From assembly GCA_022711405.1 (NCBI GenBank), contig JAKLFC010000008.1, positions 62,001-126,000 of the forward strand: a stretch of DNA of 64,000 bases, written 5' to 3'. The stretch comes from Bacteroidota bacterium (GTDB lineage Bacteria; Bacteroidota; Bacteroidia; Bacteroidales; JAGONC01). Position numbers and translations under genes: made by a program. This document shows, piece by piece, positions 42,883-51,869 of the stretch (its first letter is position 1; each line of letters starts with the position of its first letter). The notes under the pieces are model-generated. The model saw only the letters and a list, made by a program, of their open reading frames with translations. It ran no database searches and had not been told where the DNA came from.

Positions 42883-45800
42883 ATGCTGGATTTCACGCAT
42901 TTACATGTACACTCGCAGTTCTCCATACTGGATGGCGCCGCCAGTGTGGAGGGACTTCTGGCCAGGACAATGGCCATGGGTATGGACGCACTGGCCATCA
43001 CCGATCACGGGAATCTTTTCGGCATCCTGAAGTTCCTTCTGTCGACTCAGGAGGAATACAGGATCAAGCCCATCATCGGATGTGAGATATACGTTGCCAG
43101 GCGGACCCGGAAGGACAAGACTTCCAGGCTCGACAGGAGTGGACACCACCTGATCCTGCTGGCTAAAAATACCCAGGGATATAAGAACCTCGCCAAATTA
43201 AGTTCACTGGGATACCGCAGGGAAAATTTTTATTATACCCCTCGTATCGACAAAGAATTGCTCAGGCAGTACAGTGAAGGACTTATTGCCTCCTCTGCCT
43301 GCCTGGGTGGGGAGATCCCCTCTGCGATTCTGCTGCATGGCGAAGAGCGTGCCGCACTTGTACTGGAGGAGTACCTCGATATGTTTGGAGGGGATTTCTA
43401 TCTCGAGATGCAGAACCATGGTTTAAAAGAACAGGAGCAGGTCAACAAATCGCTGCTGAACCTGTCGTCACGTTTCGGTGTGAAACTGATTGCGACCAAT
43501 GACGTTCATTTCATTAACCGGGAAGATTACGAGGCCCATCATATCCTGATATGCCTGAACACGGGCAAGGAGATGGAAACAGAGGATGGTATGCATTACA
43601 CGGGACAGGAATACCTGAAGTCGCCTGAAGAGATGGCGCTCCTTTTTCCCGGCCATCCGGAGGTTCTGACCAATACCCGGGAGATCGTCGATAAAGTGGA
43701 ACCTTATCAGGTCCTGACCAAAAAGGTCATCGTCCCTCATTATCCTTTACCTTCAGATTATTCATCAGAAGACGATTATTTACGTTACCTCACCTATGAT
43801 GGGGCAAAAAAAAGGTATGAGACGATCACTCCCGAGATCCAGCAACGTATTGACTACGAGTTGTTCGAGATACAAAAAGCCGGTTATTCCGGATATTGTC
43901 TCATCGTGCAGGATTTTATCAATGCTGCCCGGAGCATGGGTGTGGTCGTGGGTCCGGGACGCGGATCGGCTGCCGGATCCGTGGTGGCGTACTGCACAGG
44001 TATCACCAACATTGATCCTATCCGGTATAACCTGCTCTTTGAGAGATTCCTGAATCCTGAGCGTGTGACGATGCCGGATATTGACGTTGATTTTGACGAT
44101 GAGGGACGCGACCGTGTGATGCAGTATGTAGTGGATAAGTACGGAGAAGAACGTGTGGCTCAGATCATTACGTTTGGTACCATGGCGGCCCGTTCCGCCA
44201 TCAGGGATGTGGGAAGGGTATTGAAAGTTCCCCTGGATCAGGTGGATAAAGTGGCCAAACTGGTGCCTGAACGTCCCGGTGTCACCCTGAAGATGGCGTA
44301 CAAGGAAGTCCCTGAACTGGCGGATCTGAAAAAGAACGGACCGGATCACATACGCCGGACACTGAACCTGGCTGAGACGCTGGAAGGATCCAATCGCCAT
44401 ACAAGCACCCATGCCTGCGGTGTGATCATTGGACCTGATAGCCTCATCGAACATGTACCGCTGGCCATTGCCAAGGACTCTGCGATGATGGTGACTCAAT
44501 ATGAAGGCAAGCTCGTGGAAAAGGTGGGTATGCTGAAGATGGACTTCCTGGGCCTGAAGACCCTGTCGATCATCAAAGATGCCATCGAGCTCATCGGCAA
44601 ACGGCGCGGAGTGAAGATTGACATTGAAAACCTTCCCCTGGATGACCCCCTGACCTTTGAGCTTTACCAGCAGGGTGACACCATCGGAACCTTCCAGTTC
44701 GAGTCGGATGGTATGCGTGCTTATCTTAAGGAGCTTAAGCCGACAAGCCTTGAGGATCTCATCGCGATGAATGCACTGCACCGGCCTGGTCCCATGCAGT
44801 TCATCCCCTCTTTCATCAACAGGAAACACCTGCGCGAAAAGGTGGAGTTTCCCCATCCCCTGCTGGAAGACATCCTGAAACCAACGTACGGGATCATGAT
44901 CTACCAGGAGCAGATCATGCAGGTAGCCCAGCGGATGGGCGGTTTTTCACTGGGACAGGCAGACCTGCTGAGAAAAGCCATGGGCAAGAAGATCAAGGAG
45001 GAGATGGAAAAGAACCGGACCCTTTTTATCCAGGGCGCCCTTGCACAGGGGATCCCTGAACAAAAGGCCATCGAGGTTTACAACATTATGGCTGATTTCG
45101 CCAATTATGGCTTTAACCGTTCCCATTCGGCAGCCTATTCGGTGATCGCCTACCAGACCGCTTATCTGAAAGCCAATTTTCCTCCTGAATATATGGCTGC
45201 CGTGCTCACGCACAACCTAAGCGAAATCAAAAAGATCACCTTTTTCATTGATGAGTGCCGGAGGCATCAGATCAAAGTCCTCGGGCCTGATATCAATGAA
45301 AGTGAGCTGAATTTCACGGTCAACAGGGAAGGGTCGATCCGTTTTGGGATGGCTGCCATTAAAGGGATTGGCGAGTCGGCTGTGGCCAGCATCATCGAGG
45401 AACGGGTGAAAAACGGTCCCTACCGGGATATTTTTGACCTTGCCCGCCGGGTCAATCCCAGAGCGGTCAACCGGCGCAGCCTGGAGGCACTGGCCATGGC
45501 AGGAGCATTCGACAGCTTCCCGGATTCACACCGAGCACAGTATTTCTATAAAGAACCAGGCGAAGAGACCAATTTTCTGGAAAAGGTGCTACGTCATGCG
45601 GCCAATTACCAGAGCCGTCAGCTGGCCTCCCAGGCCAGTCTGTTCGGCGATGAGGTGCTGTCACAACTGCCCGATATCCGCATGCCGCAGTGCGAGCCCT
45701 GGACTAAACTGCTGAAGATCAAATTTGAAAAAGAAGTCACAGGTTTTTACATGTCGGGCAATCCGCTGGATGATTTCAGGATGGAAATGGACAACCTGTG

Positions 45801-46350
45801 CAATGTCACACTCACGGAACTCAACAGGGATCTGAATGCCTTCAGGGGAAGGGACCTTACCTTTGGCGGGATGGTGACGGAAGTAAAGCAGGGCACCACA
45901 CAGAAGGGCAATCCCATGGGCTCCTTTATCATTGAGGATTACACGGATTCCTACCGCCTGGTACTTTTCTCAGAGGAATTTCTTAAGTACAAACATCTGC
46001 TGGTGGAAGAAACCGCCGTACTGATCAAAGCAAGGATCCTCCCGCGCTTTAATTCGGATAGCCAGGTCGAAGTAAAGATCCAGAACATGATGCTGCTGTC
46101 AGAGGCCCTTGAAAAGCTGGTTAAGGAGATCACCGTGAGGATGCCGCTCAAGGCTGTTGATCACCAGCTTACGGAGCTTTTTTCAAAGCTTCTGAAAAAA
46201 ATGAAAGGGAAATGTTCGGTGAAATTCGTCGTCTTTGACACAGATGAAAACCTTTCCATCGAGATGCCGTCCGGCAAGTTCCATGTACCCTGTTCAGAAT
46301 TCCTGCATGGGATCAGGGATATCCCGGAAATTAGCTATAAACTCTCATGA
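42883..46350 (+). CDS. dnaE: DNA polymerase III alpha subunit DnaE
   Basis: An 1155-residue replicative polymerase. The PHP domain is at the N-terminus (FTHLHVHSQFSILDG; ITDHGNLFG). The polymerase core has catalytic aspartates D399 and D401 in MPDIDVDFDD, with PGRGSAAGS and FNRSHSAAYSVIAYQTAYL in the fingers. A tandem HhH region and an OB-fold (DLTFGGMVTEVKQGTTQKG) close the protein. The start at ATG 42883 is chosen with AGGA just upstream; a GTG four codons earlier is possible. The two PHP histidine motifs remain, so proofreading-like PHP activity is plausible but not shown. Confidence 0.97.
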   Translation: MLDFTHLHVHSQFSILDGAASVEGLLARTMAMGMDALAITDHGNLFGILKFLLSTQEEYRIKPIIGCEIYVARRTRKDKTSRLDRSGHHLILLAKNTQGYKNLAKLSSLGYRRENFYYTPRIDKELLRQYSEGLIASSACLGGEIPSAILLHGEERAALVLEEYLDMFGGDFYLEMQNHGLKEQEQVNKSLLNLSSRFGVKLIATNDVHFINREDYEAHHILICLNTGKEMETEDGMHYTGQEYLKSPEEMALLFPGHPEVLTNTREIVDKVEPYQVLTKKVIVPHYPLPSDYSSEDDYLRYLTYDGAKKRYETITPEIQQRIDYELFEIQKAGYSGYCLIVQDFINAARSMGVVVGPGRGSAAGSVVAYCTGITNIDPIRYNLLFERFLNPERVTMPDIDVDFDDEGRDRVMQYVVDKYGEERVAQIITFGTMAARSAIRDVGRVLKVPLDQVDKVAKLVPERPGVTLKMAYKEVPELADLKKNGPDHIRRTLNLAETLEGSNRHTSTHACGVIIGPDSLIEHVPLAIAKDSAMMVTQYEGKLVEKVGMLKMDFLGLKTLSIIKDAIELIGKRRGVKIDIENLPLDDPLTFELYQQGDTIGTFQFESDGMRAYLKELKPTSLEDLIAMNALHRPGPMQFIPSFINRKHLREKVEFPHPLLEDILKPTYGIMIYQEQIMQVAQRMGGFSLGQADLLRKAMGKKIKEEMEKNRTLFIQGALAQGIPEQKAIEVYNIMADFANYGFNRSHSAAYSVIAYQTAYLKANFPPEYMAAVLTHNLSEIKKITFFIDECRRHQIKVLGPDINESELNFTVNREGSIRFGMAAIKGIGESAVASIIEERVKNGPYRDIFDLARRVNPRAVNRRSLEALAMAGAFDSFPDSHRAQYFYKEPGEETNFLEKVLRHAANYQSRQLASQASLFGDEVLSQLPDIRMPQCEPWTKLLKIKFEKEVTGFYMSGNPLDDFRMEMDNLCNVTLTELNRDLNAFRGRDLTFGGMVTEVKQGTTQKGNPMGSFIIEDYTDSYRLVLFSEEFLKYKHLLVEETAVLIKARILPRFNSDSQVEVKIQNMMLLSEALEKLVKEITVRMPLKAVDHQLTELFSKLLKKMKGKCSVKFVVFDTDENLSIEMPSGKFHVPCSEFLHGIRDIPEISYKLS

Positions 46351-46358
46351 ATTTTTGA

Positions 46359-46366
46359 TAATTTTG
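46359..46366 (+). promoter_or_regulatory. -7 box upstream of thioredoxin
   Basis: TAATTTTG, directly after the dnaE stop and 33 bp before the trx start, matches TAnnTTTG. A clear -33 TTG was not found. Confidence 0.5.
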
Positions 46367-46399
46367 CAACCCATCATTCACTAATAAAATTGTTGTTCT

Positions 46400-46717
46400 A
46401 TGGCTCTGGAAATAACTGATTCGAATTTTGAAGAGATCGTCCTGAAGGCCGATAAACCCGTCATCCTGGATCTGTGGGCCGCCTGGTGCGGTCCCTGCCG
46501 TCTGGTAGGCCCTATCATTGAAGATATTGGTAAAGAGTACGATGGAAAGGCGATCGTTGGTAAACTTGATGTAGACGGTAATCCTCAGATAACCACCCGT
46601 TTTGGAATTCGCAGCATTCCCACCATACTCTTTTTCAAGGGTGGACAGGTGGTGGATAAACAGGTGGGTGCCGTTCCCAAATCGGTGCTGGTAAGCAAAC
46701 TGGAAAAACTCCTGTAG
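46400..46717 (+). CDS. trxA: Thioredoxin
   Basis: A 105-residue thioredoxin of normal length with the redox motif W29-C30-G-P-C33 (WAAWCGPCR), the cis-proline in SIPTILFFKGG, and the usual DxDGNPQI strand. No signal peptide, so it is cytoplasmic, reducing disulfides with thioredoxin reductase. It has its own predicted promoter; the DUF58 gene follows 41 bp later. Confidence 0.96.
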   Translation: MALEITDSNFEEIVLKADKPVILDLWAAWCGPCRLVGPIIEDIGKEYDGKAIVGKLDVDGNPQITTRFGIRSIPTILFFKGGQVVDKQVGAVPKSVLVSKLEKLL

Positions 46718-46758
46718 CCATTTCCCGGGATCTATTTTAATTGTCTTTATCCTTTTCA

Positions 46759-47694
46759 ATGGAATATAAGCTGGACCGCAACCGGATCGAACATTACGGG
46801 TCCCTTGATTTTCTGGCCCGACAGGTCGTTGCAGGATTCATTACGGGGCTGCACAAGAGCCCCTTCCACGGCTTTTCTGTTGAATTTGCAGAACACAGGC
46901 AGTATAACCAGGGAGAATCCATCAAGCACATTGACTGGAAGCTGTTCGGCAGGACCGACCGGCTGTACATCAAACGGTTCGAGGAGGAAACCAACCTGAG
47001 GTGCCAGTTCATTCTCGACAATTCATCCTCCATGTACTTTCCTGTGCTGGAAAAACCCTCTTTTGACCAGCCCAACAAGATCACTTTCGGCATCTATGCG
47101 ATTGCCGCCCTGATGCACATGCTGAAGGGACAGCGCGATGCGGTTGGGCTGAGCGTATTTTCCGACAAGATAGAGCTGCATACGGAAGCCAGGTCCAGTT
47201 CGGTTCATCATAAATACCTGATGGGCCATCTGGAGAACATGCTCAAGCCCATTGCCCCGAATGAAAAAAAACATACCCTGGCCACCGAAGCATTGCATGA
47301 AATCGCAGAACGTATCCACAAACGCTCCCTGGTGATCCTCATCAGCGACATGATGGATTCCGAAAGACCGGTGAATGAATTGTTCTCCGCCCTGCAGCAC
47401 CTTCGGTACAATAAACATGAAGTGATCCTTTTTCATGTGGTTGAGAAAACAAAGGAACTTGAGTTTGATTATGAGAACCGGCCCCACCGTTTCATCGACA
47501 TGGAAAGCGGAGAGGAGGTGAAGCTCAATCCCTTTGATGTCAGAACAGATTACATGAAATCGGTCATGGACTATCGCAATGAGCTCAGGCTGCGGTGTGC
47601 CAAATACCGCATTGATTTTGTGGAAGCAGATATCAACAGGGGATTTGACCAGATCCTGCTACCGTACTTGCTGAAAAGAGAGAAGCTGTATTAA
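46759..47694 (+). CDS. DUF58 domain protein
   Basis: A 311-residue soluble protein with the DUF58 signature (VEFAEHRQYNQGESIKHIDW) and a vWA-like core (FILDNSSSMYFP, with a DxSxS-type MIDAS; VILISDMMDSERPVNE). DUF58 genes normally sit beside a MoxR ATPase and BatA-type membrane proteins; here the gene lies between trxA and valS with none of them. The start at ATG 46759 is preferred over a TTG six codons earlier. The role is probably protein assembly or chaperone-like; the partner is unknown. Confidence 0.88.
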   Translation: MEYKLDRNRIEHYGSLDFLARQVVAGFITGLHKSPFHGFSVEFAEHRQYNQGESIKHIDWKLFGRTDRLYIKRFEEETNLRCQFILDNSSSMYFPVLEKPSFDQPNKITFGIYAIAALMHMLKGQRDAVGLSVFSDKIELHTEARSSSVHHKYLMGHLENMLKPIAPNEKKHTLATEALHEIAERIHKRSLVILISDMMDSERPVNELFSALQHLRYNKHEVILFHVVEKTKELEFDYENRPHRFIDMESGEEVKLNPFDVRTDYMKSVMDYRNELRLRCAKYRIDFVEADINRGFDQILLPYLLKREKLY

Positions 47695-47780
47695 GATCAA
47701 AGATCAAAGAGTAAAGATCAAAGATCAAAGAGTAAAGATCAAAGATCAAATCTATGTTCTTTGCACTTTGATCTTTTTTA
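47693..47780. repeat. GATCAAAGA repeats with terminator-like hairpin
   Basis: Several AAAGATCAAAGA(GT) units follow the DUF58 stop codon. A right-hand copy, CTTTGATC followed by six T residues (about 47766-47778), is complementary to the units, giving a hairpin with a T-run typical of an intrinsic terminator for the plus-strand DUF58 gene. The valS -7 box follows immediately. Confidence 0.65.
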
Positions 47781-47786
47781 ATTTTG
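47779..47786 (+). promoter_or_regulatory. -7 box upstream of valS
   Basis: TAATTTTG, followed by CA, matches TAnnTTTG and lies 38 bp before the valS start. It directly follows a terminator-like hairpin. A TTTG at 47760-47763 gives only 15 bp spacing, shorter than usual. Confidence 0.5.
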
Positions 47787-47824
47787 CACGACAATTTACA
47801 TAACCCACTCTTCATTCAATTTTC

Positions 47825-50464
47825 ATGGATATCCCGTCAAAATACGATCCTTCACTGACCGAGGACAAATGGTACGCGTTCTGGATGCAGAAAGGATTTT
47901 TCAGATCGGTTCCGGATGAGCGTGAACCGTACTGTATCGTTATCCCTCCTCCCAATGTCACCGGTGTCCTGCACATGGGACATATCCTGAACAATACCAT
48001 CCAGGATATCCTGGTCAGAAGGGCCCGCATGCAGGGAAAGAATGCATTGTGGCTGCCGGGTACCGATCATGCCTCCATTGCCACGGAAGCCAAGGTGGTG
48101 GCTAAACTCAGGGAGCAGGGGATCAGCAAGAGCGACATCACCCGCGAAGAGTTCCTGCGGTACGCATGGGAATGGAAGGAAAAGCACGGAGGGATCATCC
48201 TGGAACAGCTTAAAAAGCTGGGTGCCTCGTGTGACTGGGAGCGAACCCGGTTTACCATGGATGAAGCGCTCTATGCATCAGTGATCGATGTCTTCATTGA
48301 TCTGTACAATAAAGGTCTGATTTACCGCGGCGTAAGGATGGTGAACTGGGATCCGAAAGCGCTCACTGCAGTCAGCGACGAGGAGGTCAGGCCTATCGAA
48401 ATGAAATCCAAACTGTATTATGTACGGTACAGGATAGAAAATACAGAGGATGAATGGATCACGGTAGCCACCACACGGCCCGAGACCATATTGGGAGATA
48501 CAGCGGTGTGTATGAATCCTGCCGACAAACGGTACAGGCATCTTGCCGGTCGCCGGGTGCTCGTCCCGCTGATCAACAGGCCTGTTCCGGTCATCTTCGA
48601 TGAATATGTGGATATGGAGTTCGGAACCGGATGCCTGAAGATCACCCCGGCTCATGATATGGAAGATTACAAGATTGGCGTGAAGCATCATTTGCCGGTG
48701 ATCGATGTCTTCAATGATGATGGTACCATGAGCCCGGCCGCGGAGCTTTACATCGGGGAAGACCGTTTTGTGGTCCGCGACAGGATCTCGGAAGAGCTGA
48801 CAGCAAAGGGACATATGGTAAAGGTAGAGGACTATATCAACCGTGTCGGTTACTCGGAGCGTACCAATGTGGCCATTGAGCCCCGGCTTTCGCTGCAGTG
48901 GTTCCTGAAGATGGAAGCCATGGCTCCTCCTGCCCTGGAGGCGGTCCTCAACAATACGGTCAGGTTCCATCCTGCCAAGTTCAAGAACAGTTACCGGCAC
49001 TGGATGGAGAATGTCAGGGACTGGTGCATCTCACGCCAGCTCTGGTGGGGTCACCGGATACCTGCGTACTATCTTCCTTCAGGCGAGATCATCGTTGCCA
49101 GGTCCGCTGAGGAAGCCTGGCGGCAGGCAAGTGAACGATACCCTGAACTACATATCCGGCCGGAGGACCTCGTCCAGGATGAGGACGTGCTGGATACCTG
49201 GTTCTCATCCTGGTTGTGGCCCATATCTGTTTTTGATGGCATACGCTTTCCTGATAATCCTGATATCCGCTATTATTACCCTACCAATGACCTGATCACT
49301 GCACCTGAGATCCTTTTCTTCTGGGTGGCGCGGATGATCATGGCGGGACTGGAGTATCGCAAACAGGTGCCGTTCCGCAACGTCTACCTGACCGGGATCG
49401 TCCGTGACAAACAGGGGCGTAAGATGTCGAAGTCACTGGGCAACTCGCCCGATCCCATACTGCTGATGGAAAAATACGGCGCCGACGGGATCCGTGTGGG
49501 TATGCTGATGACCTCACCCGCCGGCAATGATCTTCCCTTTGATGAAGTGCTGTGTGAACAGGGCAGGAATTTCAGTAACAAGATCTGGAACGCTTTACGA
49601 CTGGTCAAAGGTTGGGAGGTGGATGAACAGTCGGGACAGAGCCCGGCAAACAAAATCTCGGTGAGATGGTTTGAATCGAGGCTACATCAGGCAATTCATA
49701 AGATCGATGACCTTTACCAGAAGTACAGGATCTCCGATGCGCTGATGATGGTGTACAAACTCATATGGGATGATTTCTGCTCATGGTACCTGGAAATGAT
49801 CAAACCGGAATTTGGCAAACCCATCGACCGTCCTACCTACGAAGCTACGGTGGAGTTTTTCGAGAAACAGATGCAGATCCTTCATCCATTCATGCCTTTC
49901 ATCACCGAGGAGATATGGCAGGTGCTCAGGGAACGCGGTGAAAACGAAAGCATTATGATCAGCAGGCTGCCCGCGCGAAAACGGATCCAGCACCGGGTCC
50001 TCGAACGTTTCGATTATGAGAGGGAAGTGATCATCGCCCTGCGCACTATCAGAAAAGAGAAAAAGATACCACCACGGGAAACGCTGGCCCTTTCGGTAAA
50101 AAAGAATTTCGGGGAAGAACCTGACACTTCCTTCGATCCGGTGATCGGTAAGCTGTGCAACCTGAGCAGCATCAGCTACGTACATGAAAAACCGGCGAAT
50201 ACCCTTTCATTCATCATCCGTTCCACCGAGTTTTATATTCCCTTTACCCAAGCGGTCGACCAGGAGTCAGAGATTCAAAAATTACGGGAAGAACTGGATT
50301 ATCAGAGGGGATTCCTTGAAGCGGTGGACCGCAAGCTGAGCAATGAGCGGTTTGTCCAGGGTGCCCCGGCTGCTGTGGTGGAGAAGGAGCGAAAGAAAAA
50401 AGCCGACGCCGAAGCCCGTATCAGGGTGATTGAGGAGCAGCTGTCGGCATTGGCTGGTGGGTGA
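47825..50464 (+). CDS. valS: Valyl-tRNA synthetase
   Basis: An 879-residue class I synthetase. The HIGH motif is HMGH at 50-53 (after PPNVTGVL), KMSKS is at 533-537, and an editing (CP1) domain lies between ([17 protein letters not shown]). An anticodon-binding helical domain and a C-terminal coiled-coil arm ([17 protein letters not shown]) follow. It charges tRNA-Val and edits threonine. Its stop is only 3 bp from the convergent DUF4159 gene, leaving no room for a terminator between them. Confidence 0.98.
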   Translation: MDIPSKYDPSLTEDKWYAFWMQKGFFRSVPDEREPYCIVIPPPNVTGVLHMGHILNNTIQDILVRRARMQGKNALWLPGTDHASIATEAKVVAKLREQGISKSDITREEFLRYAWEWKEKHGGIILEQLKKLGASCDWERTRFTMDEALYASVIDVFIDLYNKGLIYRGVRMVNWDPKALTAVSDEEVRPIEMKSKLYYVRYRIENTEDEWITVATTRPETILGDTAVCMNPADKRYRHLAGRRVLVPLINRPVPVIFDEYVDMEFGTGCLKITPAHDMEDYKIGVKHHLPVIDVFNDDGTMSPAAELYIGEDRFVVRDRISEELTAKGHMVKVEDYINRVGYSERTNVAIEPRLSLQWFLKMEAMAPPALEAVLNNTVRFHPAKFKNSYRHWMENVRDWCISRQLWWGHRIPAYYLPSGEIIVARSAEEAWRQASERYPELHIRPEDLVQDEDVLDTWFSSWLWPISVFDGIRFPDNPDIRYYYPTNDLITAPEILFFWVARMIMAGLEYRKQVPFRNVYLTGIVRDKQGRKMSKSLGNSPDPILLMEKYGADGIRVGMLMTSPAGNDLPFDEVLCEQGRNFSNKIWNALRLVKGWEVDEQSGQSPANKISVRWFESRLHQAIHKIDDLYQKYRISDALMMVYKLIWDDFCSWYLEMIKPEFGKPIDRPTYEATVEFFEKQMQILHPFMPFITEEIWQVLRERGENESIMISRLPARKRIQHRVLERFDYEREVIIALRTIRKEKKIPPRETLALSVKKNFGEEPDTSFDPVIGKLCNLSSISYVHEKPANTLSFIIRSTEFYIPFTQAVDQESEIQKLREELDYQRGFLEAVDRKLSNERFVQGAPAAVVEKERKKKADAEARIRVIEEQLSALAGG

Positions 50465-50467
50465 TCC

Positions 50468-51145
50468 TTACTGGCGAAAAACATATTCTATAAGATTCGC
50501 GCCCATCTGCAGCGCCTTCAGCCGGGTTTCCTCAGAATCCCTGTGCACCTGCGGATCCTCCCAACCGTCCCCCAGATCGCATTCATAGGTGTAAAAGCAC
50601 ACCAGCCTTCCTTCATAGATGAGGCCAAATCCCTGCGGGGCCTTGTTGTCATGTTCGTGGATCTTGGGCAGCCCAGTCCGGAACTCATATTTCTGGTGAT
50701 AGACCGGGTGATCAAAGGGCAATTCAATGAACTCCAGCTCCGGAAATACTTTTTTCATCTGGGGGCGGACATACGGGTCCAGCCCGTAGTTGTCGTCAAT
50801 ATGCAGGAAACCTCCGGCCAGCAGGTATTTTCTGAGATTCAGGGCTTCTTCATCAGAGAAGATCACATTTCCATGGCCGGTCATGTGAACAAAGGGATAG
50901 TTGAAGATGTCGGGATCTCCCGGCGACACGGTAGCATTGGCCGGATCAATGCTGGTCCCAAGATTCTGGTTGCAGAACCGGATGAGGTTGGGCAAGGATG
51001 TGGGATTTGCGTACCAGTCACCGCCTCCACTGTATTTTAATAGCGCGATCTGCACTCCGGATTGAGCCATGACCATCCCTGAAAGTAAGCATGAGACCGT
51101 CATGAGGAATATGCATTGCGTGAGCTTATGCGTGATGTTTTTCAT
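50468..51145 (-). CDS. Exported DUF4159 protein
   Basis: A 225-residue protein with a signal peptide (about 1-27, ending VMAQS) and a DUF4159 domain. Conserved segments include KYSGGGDWYANPTSLPNLIRF, FNYPFVHMTGHGNVIFS, YLLAGGFLHIDDNYGLD and FELPFDHPVYH-like residues (EFIELPFDHPVYH). The fold resembles glutamine-amidotransferase-like domains, but the catalytic triad is not evident; function is unknown. It lies 2 bp downstream of rsmE, suggesting co-transcription. Confidence 0.86.
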   Translation of the reverse strand: MKNITHKLTQCIFLMTVSCLLSGMVMAQSGVQIALLKYSGGGDWYANPTSLPNLIRFCNQNLGTSIDPANATVSPGDPDIFNYPFVHMTGHGNVIFSDEEALNLRKYLLAGGFLHIDDNYGLDPYVRPQMKKVFPELEFIELPFDHPVYHQKYEFRTGLPKIHEHDNKAPQGFGLIYEGRLVCFYTYECDLGDGWEDPQVHRDSEETRLKALQMGANLIEYVFRQ

Positions 51146-51147
51146 AG

Positions 51148-51849
51148 TTATTCATTAAGAAGACTGATCAGGCTGCAGACTACTACCCCTGCAGTTTCGG
51201 TCCTTAACCGGGATGAACCCAGATTCACCGCTTTAAATCCTTCCTCTGACGCCAGATGCAGCTCGCCCTGACTGAAATCGCCTTCAGGGCCTACCAGCAC
51301 AATAACGTCCTTGCCTTTGGTATCATTGTCCTTCAGATGCTGATTGGCCTGATCATAATGGGCAATGAACTTCACCTTATCGTAAGGCTCTTTAATGAAG
51401 GAAGAAAACCTGGACGGTTCATGCAGCACAGGGAGCGTCGTCTTCAGGGATTGTTTCATGGCCGCGATCATAATCCTGTACATACGATCGGTCGGTACGG
51501 ATTTTCTTTCCGCATGTTCGCAGATCAGCGGCGTTATTTCATCAATTCCGATTTCTGTAGCTTTTTCCAGGAACCATTCCAACCGGTTCAGGTTCTTGGT
51601 GGGCGCGATGCCGACATGAAGACGGTAATTTCGGGCGTCCGGGCCCGGAATGGAGTTGATGATGCGGACCATGGTCCTCTTCTGGGATTCGGAGTCCACT
51701 TCCGTCTCAAAGAGTGCTCCTTTACCGTCGGTAAGAAAGATGTGATCCCCCTTTTTCAGGCGAAGGACCCGGGAGCAGTGCCTGGACTCTTCTTCGTTAA
51801 GGAGATAGTGATCTGCTGAACCGATATCCGGCGTAAAGAATAAATGCAT
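51148..51849 (-). CDS. rsmE: 16S rRNA m3U1498 methyltransferase RsmE
   Basis: A 233-residue SPOUT methyltransferase. It has the N-terminal PUA-like domain (HCSRVLRLKKGDHIFLTDG), the family stretch KNLNRLEWFLEKATEIGIDEITPL, and the knotted SAM site VLVGPEGDFSQGE with VNLGSSRLRTETA near the end. It methylates N3 of U1498 in 16S rRNA. Length is normal. Confidence 0.96.
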   Translation of the reverse strand: MHLFFTPDIGSADHYLLNEEESRHCSRVLRLKKGDHIFLTDGKGALFETEVDSESQKRTMVRIINSIPGPDARNYRLHVGIAPTKNLNRLEWFLEKATEIGIDEITPLICEHAERKSVPTDRMYRIMIAAMKQSLKTTLPVLHEPSRFSSFIKEPYDKVKFIAHYDQANQHLKDNDTKGKDVIVLVGPEGDFSQGELHLASEEGFKAVNLGSSRLRTETAGVVVCSLISLLNE

Positions 51850-51869
51850 ACATGCTGTGGATCAGCCGG

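Noticed and set aside
43780..44856. 358-codon minus-strand open frame
   Set aside because: Antisense to the dnaE core; no domain and no start signal.
47693..47750. Possible CRISPR or iteron array
   Set aside because: Short degenerate words without spacers; better explained by the microsatellite-like intergenic families and a terminator hairpin.
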